From Candidatus Zixiibacteriota bacterium (lineage in GTDB: Bacteria; Zixibacteria; MSB-5A5; GN15; FEB-12): a stretch of DNA of 7,405 nt. The notes beneath the pieces are model-generated. The model did not search any database, was not told the DNA's origin, and saw nothing but the letters and a program-made list of their open reading frames with translations. The stretch spans positions 1-7,405 of the forward strand of contig JACRAV010000101.1 in NCBI GenBank assembly GCA_016213305.1. Reading direction: 5' to 3'. The position numbers and the translations under genes were made by a program. Position 1 is the first letter of the stretch. Each line of letters begins with the position of its first letter. Positions 1 to 5,344 of the stretch are shown here, in pieces.

Positions 1-26
1 AGACCTTTTCACAAGCAATGAAAGTT

Positions 27-71
27 GCGGCGGGTCCTTCGTGCGGCCCTGCCGGACGTGAGACCCGCCGC
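27..71. repeat. Intergenic imperfect palindrome (REP-like hairpin) 1
   Basis: A perfect 10-bp outer stem, GCGGCGGGTC (27-36) with GACCCGCCGC (62-71), encloses an internal loop. Inside it is a second stem: CGT then CGGC pair with GCCG then ACG around a CCT loop. The outer pairing may continue with GAAA (20-23) and TTTC (72-75). No T-run follows on either strand, so this is not a standard intrinsic terminator. The architecture (long outer stem, internal loop, shorter inner stem) matches the next element and resembles those at 5228-5296 and 5313-5335, which suggests a dispersed repeat family. That relationship is inferred from shape and the shared CGG-rich stem sequence. Confidence 0.7.
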
Positions 72-96
72 TTTCCAACTCCTTAAGCTCCAAGAG

Positions 97-145
97 GTGT
101 CGGTTCACACGTCACCTCCTGCGGAGGTGACGCAAGAACCGACAC
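97..145. repeat. Intergenic imperfect palindrome (REP-like hairpin) 2
   Basis: The outer stem GTGTCGGTTC (97-106) pairs perfectly with GAACCGACAC (136-145). A 4/4 internal loop (acac / gcaa) follows, then a perfect 9-bp inner stem GTCACCTCC (111-119) with GGAGGTGAC (123-131) around a 3-nt loop. That makes 19 paired positions in 49 nt. There is no following T-run. It lies 25 nt after the first palindrome, so the two form a tandem pair. Possible roles are a mobile REP-type repeat, a transcript-end stabiliser for the gene left of the window, or a protein-binding site. The sequence alone does not decide. Confidence 0.75.
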
Positions 146-232
146 AACATATTTTGCATCTCATGGGACAGCCCCTCCTCGTCCGACGACTCCCTCATAT
201 TTGCTTTTGATTCTCCCCCCGAAATTGACGAT

Positions 233-244
233 ATTATGCATAAT
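233..244. promoter_or_regulatory. 12-bp perfect palindrome upstream of the phosphatase, possible operator
   Basis: ATTATGCATAAT is a perfect palindrome in the AT-rich part of the phosphatase upstream region, about 70 nt before the start codon. It overlaps a potential -10 (TATTAT, 232-237). This placement would suit an operator, but no regulator is identifiable, and AT-rich palindromes of this size occur by chance. Confidence 0.25.
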
Positions 245-313
245 GCGCTTGCCAGGGACGGCCTTTCTCATTTACATGGGGGCTGACCTGTGGAGCGATA
301 ATTAACCGGAAAG

Positions 314-1318
314 GTGTCTTCTCTGCCGAAACTTCGCGTTGTCGGAAAAACTGATCGCGGCCTGGTCCGTCCGGGGAACGAAGACTACATTCATCTGGAC
401 GAGGCCAACCTGGTCTTTGCGGTGTGCGACGGCATGGGCGGTCACCAGGCAGGTGAAATTGCCTCCATGACCGCCGCTGAGACACTCAGAGCCGTCTTTT
501 CGGCCTTTGCCAGAGAGATTCTCGAAGATCCTCGACTGGCGCTGGGGCGTACCCTCCCGTATAGTGCCGATCTGCTCGTCAAGGGAGTACGGCTGGCCAA
601 CCGCTCGGTCGGACTTCAAGCCGCCGCCAATGCCGAATTGTCCGGCATGGGCACCACCATTGTGGCCGTCAGTTTTGAAGCCGATATCGCGGCCATTGCG
701 CATGTCGGCGACAGCCGCGCCTACCGGCTCTCCGAGCAGGCGCTCGAACCGCTCACCAGCGACCATTCCTGGGTCGCCGAGATGCAGAAGACGCACCAGT
801 TGTCGGAAAGCGAAGCCAATTCGCTCGTCGGGCGAAATGTCATCACCCGCGCTCTCGGTGTGCGCGAGACTGTTGAAGTCGATCTTTGCGTGACCAAAGT
901 GAAAGTCGGCGACATTTTGCTCATGTGTTCCGACGGTCTCTGCGGATATGCCGATGACGACGAGATATTCAGAGTCGCACGGCGCTCGATTCAGAATATC
1001 GAGCAACTGGCCGATGACCTGGTGCAGATGGCCAACGATCGCGGCGGCGCCGACAATGTGTCGGTCATCGCCATTGAAGTTCTCGCCGTCTCCCCCTCGC
1101 CACTGCCCGAAGTGGCCCCGATCACCTTTCCCGTCGAAACGCCGGAACAACTGGCCGCCGAGGTTGAATGGCTGGGGAAATTCGCCGCCGAGCGGCTGGC
1201 CCCGGAAAAGGAACCGGGTGATCCGCCCAAACCGAAGGCAAAGGGATGGTTGCTTTTCAGTATTCTGGCGGCCTTGATTGTCGTGTCGGTGCTGATCTTC
1301 ATTCTCGTCACGAAATAG
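314..1318 (+). CDS. Membrane-anchored PP2C-family serine/threonine phosphatase
   Basis: This is a metal-dependent protein phosphatase that removes phosphate from Ser/Thr residues, acting at the cytoplasmic face of the membrane. The 334-residue product carries the whole PP2C core: TDRGLVRPGNED (13-24), CDGMGGH (38-44), SGMGTT (110-115), HVGDSRAY (130-137), the LTSDHSW segment (147-153), ITRALG (177-182), CSDGL (205-209) and GGADN (244-248). The expected metal-binding acidic residues are all present (Asp24, Asp39, Asp207, Asp247). A charged and Pro-rich linker (about 296-310) leads to one C-terminal transmembrane helix (about 311-332), with only LVTK or fewer residues beyond. Full-length bacterial PP2Cs are usually about 240 residues for the domain alone, so the tail is an anchor. 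The GTG start is forced: a stop lies in frame at 299-301, and the motif begins about 13 codons in. The ribosome-binding site is poor (GGAAAG abuts the start). No partner kinase is in the window. Confidence 0.93.
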   Translation: MSSLPKLRVVGKTDRGLVRPGNEDYIHLDEANLVFAVCDGMGGHQAGEIASMTAAETLRAVFSAFAREILEDPRLALGRTLPYSADLLVKGVRLANRSVGLQAAANAELSGMGTTIVAVSFEADIAAIAHVGDSRAYRLSEQALEPLTSDHSWVAEMQKTHQLSESEANSLVGRNVITRALGVRETVEVDLCVTKVKVGDILLMCSDGLCGYADDDEIFRVARRSIQNIEQLADDLVQMANDRGGADNVSVIAIEVLAVSPSPLPEVAPITFPVETPEQLAAEVEWLGKFAAERLAPEKEPGDPPKPKAKGWLLFSILAALIVVSVLIFILVTK

Positions 1319-1389
1319 GCGTCGGGCGATCCCGCCCCAGGTCGGTCCTCTCGAACAACTTCAGCTTTTCCGCACCGGGCACAAACCGG
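1319..1389. other. Short gap after the phosphatase with a weak hairpin
   Basis: GGGCG (1324-1328) pairs with CGCCC (1333-1337) around a 4-nt loop six bases after the phosphatase stop codon. No T-run follows, so it is at best a weak terminator. On the - strand a 32-codon open frame (1406 down to 1308) begins MTGEVNRFVPGAEKLKLFER and overlaps the phosphatase 3' end. I do not call it a gene. Confidence 0.3.
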
Positions 1390-1418
1390 TTGACTTCGCC
1401 GGTCATGATGTGTAGTTT
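1390..1418 (+). promoter_or_regulatory. Sigma70-like promoter of the tRNA-Arg gene
   Basis: TTGACT (1390-1395, five of six matching the -35 consensus) is separated by exactly 17 nt from TAGTTT (1413-1418, a fair -10). Transcription would start near 1425, about a dozen bases before the mature tRNA 5' end, which is a normal layout for a solitary tRNA gene. Confidence 0.6.
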
Positions 1419-1437
1419 AATCCGCTCTTTTAGTGAT

Positions 1438-1511
<74 letters not shown>

Positions 1512-1581
1512 CTTTTCTCCCCTGCCATTCTTGAACCGCTTATTTTCCTGTATCGGAACATCGACATCCTTGGCTTTTTCA

Positions 1582-1611
1582 TTGGATGTTTTCATCCCCC
1601 AAACGTATCTT
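1582..1611 (+). promoter_or_regulatory. Candidate promoter of the secreted-protein gene
   Basis: TTGGAT (1582-1587) and TATCTT (1606-1611) are 18 nt apart, 31 nt before the GTG start chosen for the secreted protein. Both boxes deviate from consensus, and transcription might instead run on from the tRNA, after which no strong terminator is seen. A 6-bp stem with a long loop (ACATCC 1564-1569 with GGATGT 1584-1589, then TTT) overlaps it and is a marginal tRNA terminator candidate. Confidence 0.25.
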
Positions 1612-1626
1612 ATCAGAACTCATATC

Positions 1627-1632
1627 GAGGGA
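1627..1632 (+). promoter_or_regulatory. Ribosome-binding site fixing the secreted-protein start
   Basis: GAGGGA lies 9 nt before GTG 1642, at proper spacing. The open frame extends upstream to TTG 1531, but that start has no such site and would place 37 residues without signal-peptide character ahead of a textbook signal peptide. Confidence 0.7.
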
Positions 1633-1641
1633 ATTCATCGG

Positions 1642-4236
1642 GTGCGAAAGCATTACCTCACGTTGCTTGCGGCAGGTCTGGCGCTGACTCTTGTCTCAGG
1701 GGCACACGCCAGACCAAGGATTGACAGGGACGAATGGACTGCACCTGCCGTCGCGGCAATCGACAGTCCGGCTATTTGTCTGGCTGAACATAATGTCGGA
1801 GACTTACTGTTGACCATATCCAATAACGGTACTGTTGGTGATAAGCCGGTGTCGAGTCTTGGCTATCCGCAAGTTGACTGCTTCACCGGTGCCCCAACAC
1901 ATTCCTGCGCCTTCAGGGCGAACCCCGACGTCCAGTATCTCTGGGGAAGCGCATTTTGGATTGGCGCTGTTAAGGGGCGCGATACTCTTGTGTCAGTGGG
2001 GTATGACCCGTACTCGTTCAGTTTCGAAATGTATCCGGACGCCGCCCCACTTGGAAACATCGTGTATCGCTCCTCTGTGGATCCTGCCAAGCCCCGTTTT
2101 GAAGGCGCGGTATCAGAACAGGATTTCATCTCAGTTTACTACGACACTTGCGAGACTAGTTGCAGGGGAATGCGCCGAGATAGCTTTGACGGTCGGAGTC
2201 ATCGTCCACTCGGCATCCAAGTGACCCAGCGCTCCTACGCGTGGTCATACCCATATGCCAAAGACTTCGTGTTATTTGATTACACTATTCGAAATGTCGG
2301 CCTGAACCGACTTCGCAAAGTGTACATGGGGATATTCTTCGACTGCGATGTCAACGGGCCAATAGACGATATCTGCGGCTTTCGCCGGACAATGCCGGCC
2401 TGGTATTCACCAAGCGAAAAATGTCGCTTTGACGATTCGGTGAATTTTGCATGGGTGGCCGACAACGATGGTGATGACTTCATCAGTCCAGATGTCACCG
2501 GTACACGTGTCGTGAGAGCACCTACTCCGGATGCTACGATCTCGTTCAACTGGTGGGTGCTTGACCACGCCCGGCACATTGACTATGGACCTCAAGCGAA
2601 GAAATCGCTTCGGGAACTTGGCACGGGAGGATCCGGAGAACCAAGGGGTGACCGCAATAAGTATTGGTATCTCCGAAACGGTGAATTTGATTTTGATCAA
2701 GTATTCACTCTGGCGAACCGGTCAATCGATACACAGTGGATGTTCCCGCCTCCGGATATTGCGGCCGATATTTCCGATGGACTGGATACGTACTATCTCT
2801 TATCTCTTGGCCCTTTTGATCTTGAACCCGGTCAATCGCTTCCATTGTCTTTCGCTTATGTCGGCGGGTTGAATCTTCACCGCGACACACTCAACCTGCT
2901 CAATCTGCCCAGTAACCCCGACGAGTATTACCGCAACCTCGATTTCTCCAATCTCGCCTACAACGCCACCTGGGCCGATTGGGTTTATGACAACCCCGGC
3001 TGGGATACCGACAACGACGGCTACTTCGGCAAGTTCCATCTCTGCGAAACCGGCGACTCCCTGCTTGATCGAATCGACACGCTCTGGACCCCCGACAGTA
3101 GCTGGATCATCCAGATCGACACCCTTTGGAAGTTTTCGGTGGTGGATACGATCTGGTATCAGGGGGACGGCGTCCCGGATTTTAGAGCCGCCTCACCGCC
3201 ACCCCGACCGGATATCCGCCTGATTCAATCAACCGGCAAAGTGGTTATCCAGTTCAACGGCTGGCAGTCGGAGACCGCTCGTGACTTCTTCACGCATATG
3301 GTTGATTTCGAAGGGTATCGCATCTACATGGCCCGCGATGACCGCTGGGACAGCTATACGCTTCTCGATACTTACGACCGCGAGGACTTCAACAAATACC
3401 GCTGGGACACCGCCACAAAGGCGTTTGAACTGAAAGAAGACCCGTTTACTCTGCCCGAACTGCGCTGTGCCTATGCGCCTCTTGGATGCGCCGACTCGAC
3501 CTGGGACCCGCTCCTCTACACCCGCGAACGCCCCTATATAGTGCCCGGCTACGACGACTCGATCTTCTATTTCACCCAGCAGGACTGGAACCGGTCAACA
3601 CCAGGCGTCACCACCGGTATCCGCAAACTCTATCCCGATGCCACCAGACCGCGAACCTTCAACAAAGACTCCTGCCTCGCCTCGGACACCACCGACGAGG
3701 GACGATTCAAGTACTACGAGTACGAATACACCATCGACAATCTCTTACCAACTGTCCCCTACTACTTCAATGTCTGCACCTTTGATTTTGGTTCCCGTTC
3801 ACTGGGCATGCCGCCGATGGAATCCCCCCGGACCCAGACGCCGATCCTCGCCTATGCTCAGAACTCAAGCGATTCGGTGGAGGCCAATGGACTGAAGGTC
3901 GGCATCTATCCCAATCCGTACCGCATCGACGCCCAGTATGCCGCCCTGGGATACGAGGGTCGCGGCAAGGGCGAACGGGACCGCCCGTCCGACCGCAACC
4001 GCCGTATTCACTTTTATAATCTCCCCGCCAAGTGCACGATCCGGATATTTACGCTTGACGGCGATCTGGTCCGCGAGATCAATCACAATTATGATTCATC
4101 TGATCCGATGTCGAACCATGACACGTGGGATTTGATCTCACGCAACACTCAGCTGGTGGTCTCCGGCCTGTATTACTGGACAGTCGAGAGCCGCGACGGC
4201 CAGGTGCAGATCGGCAAACTCGTGATTATTATGTAG
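1642..4236 (+). CDS. Large secreted surface protein with FlgD-like / type IX-type C-terminal sorting domain
   Basis: This 864-residue exported protein has no known enzymatic role. Residues 1-23 are a Sec signal peptide (MRKHYL, a Leu/Ala core, cleavage after AHA). The N-terminal half has a recurrent FCB-group pattern: DLLLTISNNGTVG (54-66), YLWGSAFWIGAV (99-110), AVSEQDFISVYYDT (156-169) and TQRSYAWSYPYAKDFVLFDY (195-214). Two Asp-rich loops look like calcium sites (DNDGDDF, 274-280; DTDNDGYF, 455-462). Residues about 520-740 look beta-rich and fibronectin-III-like. The C-terminal domain (about 750-864) has IYPNPYR (755-761), IHFYNLPAKCTIRIFTLDG (789-807) and GLYYWTVESRDGQVQIGKLV (842-861), resembling FlgD-like Ig or type A sorting domains. 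I infer passage across the outer membrane and display on the surface. Its own terminator follows at 4261. Arg codon use shifts sharply near residue 413 (see findings). Export is well supported; function is unknown. Confidence 0.9.
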   Translation: MRKHYLTLLAAGLALTLVSGAHARPRIDRDEWTAPAVAAIDSPAICLAEHNVGDLLLTISNNGTVGDKPVSSLGYPQVDCFTGAPTHSCAFRANPDVQYLWGSAFWIGAVKGRDTLVSVGYDPYSFSFEMYPDAAPLGNIVYRSSVDPAKPRFEGAVSEQDFISVYYDTCETSCRGMRRDSFDGRSHRPLGIQVTQRSYAWSYPYAKDFVLFDYTIRNVGLNRLRKVYMGIFFDCDVNGPIDDICGFRRTMPAWYSPSEKCRFDDSVNFAWVADNDGDDFISPDVTGTRVVRAPTPDATISFNWWVLDHARHIDYGPQAKKSLRELGTGGSGEPRGDRNKYWYLRNGEFDFDQVFTLANRSIDTQWMFPPPDIAADISDGLDTYYLLSLGPFDLEPGQSLPLSFAYVGGLNLHRDTLNLLNLPSNPDEYYRNLDFSNLAYNATWADWVYDNPGWDTDNDGYFGKFHLCETGDSLLDRIDTLWTPDSSWIIQIDTLWKFSVVDTIWYQGDGVPDFRAASPPPRPDIRLIQSTGKVVIQFNGWQSETARDFFTHMVDFEGYRIYMARDDRWDSYTLLDTYDREDFNKYRWDTATKAFELKEDPFTLPELRCAYAPLGCADSTWDPLLYTRERPYIVPGYDDSIFYFTQQDWNRSTPGVTTGIRKLYPDATRPRTFNKDSCLASDTTDEGRFKYYEYEYTIDNLLPTVPYYFNVCTFDFGSRSLGMPPMESPRTQTPILAYAQNSSDSVEANGLKVGIYPNPYRIDAQYAALGYEGRGKGERDRPSDRNRRIHFYNLPAKCTIRIFTLDGDLVREINHNYDSSDPMSNHDTWDLISRNTQLVVSGLYYWTVESRDGQVQIGKLVIIM

Positions 4237-4260
4237 CGTGTGACATCTTCTATTGTCGTG

Positions 4261-4292
4261 CCGTCAGGCTTCCCGGCCTGACGGTTCTTTTT
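4261..4292 (+). terminator. Intrinsic (Rho-independent) terminator of the secreted-protein gene
   Basis: CCGTCAGGC (4261-4269) pairs perfectly with GCCTGACGG (4276-4284) around a 6-nt loop, followed at once by TTCTTTTT. It lies 24 nt after the stop codon. This is the only hairpin in the window with a proper T-tract, so it separates the secreted-protein and redoxin genes into different units. Confidence 0.9.
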
Positions 4293-4384
4293 GGTGCACT
4301 TCCACAATAACACATTATCTGTCAACATCTTACAGAAACGTATGGCCGACCTCAAACCCTCTGACCAAAAAAAGTTATATCCCC

Positions 4385-4426
4385 TTGCAACCTTTATCGT
4401 ATTATTACGATATACGATGATATAAG
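4385..4426 (+). promoter_or_regulatory. Promoter/operator region of the redoxin gene with TACGAT half-sites
   Basis: TATCGTA (4395-4401) and TACGATA (4406-4412) form a perfect 7-bp inverted repeat with a 4-nt spacer. A third half-site, TACGAT, follows in tandem at 4413-4418. Upstream is TTGCAA (4385-4390). Possible -10 elements are CGATAT (4408-4413, 17-nt spacing), TATACG (4411-4416, 20-nt spacing) or TATAAG (4421-4426). In every reading the dyad overlaps the core promoter, as expected of a repressor site or, with the long spacing, of a MerR-type site. The cognate regulator is not in the window. Confidence 0.5.
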
Positions 4427-4502
4427 CTCCCGGGTGGAGCCGTTGAGCGACCCGGCCGCATACCCACCGGCCGATTCGGTCGCGCACTAGTTGGGTAAGG
4501 AG
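4426..4502 (+). promoter_or_regulatory. Structured 5' leader and ribosome-binding site of the redoxin gene
   Basis: A small hairpin GCTCC/GGAGC (4426-4430, 4436-4440) sits close to the likely transcript start. Further on, TACCCA (4461-4466) pairs with TGGGTA (4492-4497), enclosing GGCCG-att-CGGTC. The 3' arm shares one base with the ribosome-binding site AAGGAG (4497-4502), which is 7 nt before ATG 4510. The fold could modulate translation, but it matches no riboswitch class I know, and the enclosed pairing is modest. Confidence 0.3.
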
Positions 4503-4509
4503 ATATTAT

Positions 4510-5169
4510 ATGAGAATCAATTATGTATCAGCCATTACCGCTATCGTGCTATTGGTCGCAACGATCGGAGTCATGGCCGCCGATCCGCCGGTCGGCATCG
4601 AACAGAATCGTTCCGCGCTGATCAACGAACGCGCTCCTGAAATCAATCTGCCCGGGGTGGCCGGAACCAACCGCTCACTGGCCGATTTCAAAGGCAAATA
4701 TGTGGTCCTTGAATGGGTCGATTTCACCTGCCCGTTCGTGCGCAAACATTATGACTCCAAAAACATTCAGAATCTTCAGGCCGATCTTCGCCAACAGGGG
4801 GTGGTCTGGCTGTCGATCAGCTCGGTAAGATCGGGCGCCGACGGGTATCTCTCCGGCAAAACTCTTCGTCTCGCGCTGGCGAAGGAGAAGTCGGAGGCGG
4901 CCGATTATCTGACCGATTCAACGGGCGCCGCCCAACGCCTGTTTGGGGTGACGATTACTCCGACCGTGGTGTTGATCGATCCCGACGGCGTGGTGCGGTA
5001 TTTCGGGGCAATCGATGACCAGCCGACTGATAATCCGGCTAATATCGCCAAAGCCACCAATCATCTGCGGGCGGCGTTCGAGGCGGAGAAGTCAAAGCTC
5101 CATCCGAATCCGAACGGGACATTAGCTTACGGTTGCCCGGCCCCGACAATCGGCCGAGCGGAGCATTAG
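4510..5169 (+). CDS. Exported thioredoxin-fold (redoxin, AhpC/TSA-like) protein with a single-Cys CPFV motif
   Basis: The 219-residue product begins with a signal peptide (1-23: MRINYV, a hydrophobic core, cleavage near VMA-AD), so it acts outside the cytoplasm, presumably in the periplasm. The redoxin fold is shown by RAPEINLPGV (41-50), the FKGKYVVLEWVDFTCPFV stretch (60-77) with catalytic-position Cys74, the cis-proline segment GVTITPTVVLIDPDG (146-160, Pro151) and FGAIDD (165-170). The usual CXXC is replaced by CPFV, so Cys74 has no CXXC partner. The only other cysteine is Cys209 in a C-terminal YGC motif. Relatives with CPFVKKHY near the active site and a C-terminal YGC are common in Bacteroidetes-type genomes. 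I infer that Cys209 may act as resolving cysteine. The role could be thiol-disulfide exchange or peroxide reduction; neither is proven. AAGGAG at 7 nt supports the ATG start. It stands alone as a transcription unit. Confidence 0.9.
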   Translation: MRINYVSAITAIVLLVATIGVMAADPPVGIEQNRSALINERAPEINLPGVAGTNRSLADFKGKYVVLEWVDFTCPFVRKHYDSKNIQNLQADLRQQGVVWLSISSVRSGADGYLSGKTLRLALAKEKSEAADYLTDSTGAAQRLFGVTITPTVVLIDPDGVVRYFGAIDDQPTDNPANIAKATNHLRAAFEAEKSKLHPNPNGTLAYGCPAPTIGRAEH

Positions 5170-5188
5170 ACATCAATCCGCTGAAGTG

Positions 5189-5216
5189 GTCGTCAAGGTA
5201 TAAGCTTTGACACGAC
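5189..5216. terminator. Weak hairpin after the redoxin gene, possible terminator
   Basis: GTCGT-CAAGG (5189-5198) pairs with CTTTG-(AC)-ACGAC (5205-5216), a 10-bp stem with one G-T pair and a 2-nt bulge around the loop TATAAG, 19 nt after the redoxin stop. No T-run follows, so termination here would be weak or factor-dependent. Confidence 0.3.
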
Positions 5217-5227
5217 TTGAAATAACG

Positions 5228-5296
5228 ATCGGTCCGATTGCATGGAGCGTAAGGGAGGGGGCACTAACCCTTGATGGCTCCCGCAACCGGACCGAT
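5228..5296. repeat. Intergenic imperfect palindrome 3 between convergent genes
   Basis: The outer stem ATCGGTCCG (5228-5236) pairs perfectly with CGGACCGAT (5288-5296). After an internal loop, GGAGC (5244-5248) pairs with GCTCC (5277-5281), and then AAGGG (5251-5255) with CCCTT (5268-5272). This long, nested arrangement resembles the elements at 27-71 and 97-145. There is no T-run on either side. It could be a member of the same repeat family or a bidirectional transcript-end structure for the convergent redoxin and chemoreceptor genes. Confidence 0.6.
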
Positions 5297-5312
5297 GAGT
5301 AATAAGATGCAT

Positions 5313-5335
5313 GTCGGGACCACAAGGGTCCCGAC
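5313..5335. repeat. Intergenic palindrome 4 next to the chemoreceptor 3' end
   Basis: GTCGGGACC (5313-5321) pairs perfectly with GGTCCCGAC (5327-5335) around a 5-nt loop, ending 9 nt from the chemoreceptor stop codon. It lies 17 nt from the previous palindrome, so this gap also holds a tandem pair. It may end chemoreceptor transcription, but no T-tract follows on the - strand. The stem sequence (TCGGGACC) is close to those of the other elements (TCGGTTC, GCGGGTC, TCGGTCC). Confidence 0.65.
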
Positions 5336-5344
5336 CTACAGGAA

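Larger units (their letters stand above)
1..313. other. Non-coding region upstream of the phosphatase gene
   Basis: No convincing gene is visible here. The only open frame of any length on the + strand (25-210) runs straight through two strong palindromes, has no ribosome-binding site and no recognisable protein motif. The stretch holds two imperfect palindromes (27-71 and 97-145, listed separately), a pyrimidine-rich tract around 171-220, and an AT-rich patch with a perfect 12-bp palindrome (233-244). The phosphatase promoter should lie between about 200 and 300, but I could not assign clean -35/-10 boxes: TTGATT at 207-212 and TATTAT at 232-237 are 19 nt apart, which is only weakly convincing. 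Confidence 0.6.

Noticed and set aside
27..145. The two left palindromes as a CRISPR array
   Set aside because: Only two units, with different stem sequences, no equal-length spacers and no identical direct repeats.
25..210. 61-codon open frame on the + strand
   Set aside because: It runs through two strong palindromes, lacks a ribosome-binding site and shows no protein signature.
302..1150. Long open frame of 282 codons on the - strand
   Set aside because: It lies entirely antisense to the PP2C phosphatase, whose motifs are unmistakable. It has no recognisable motif of its own and is explained by GC-rich codon structure.
1308..1406. 32-codon - strand frame starting MTGEVNRFVPGAEKLKLFER
   Set aside because: The sequence looks protein-like, but it overlaps the phosphatase 3' end and the tRNA promoter, has no clear ribosome-binding site and is too short to judge. 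Homology search would decide.
1531..1641. Upstream TTG start for the secreted protein
   Set aside because: It would add 37 residues before a clear signal peptide. GTG 1642 has a well-spaced GAGGGA site.
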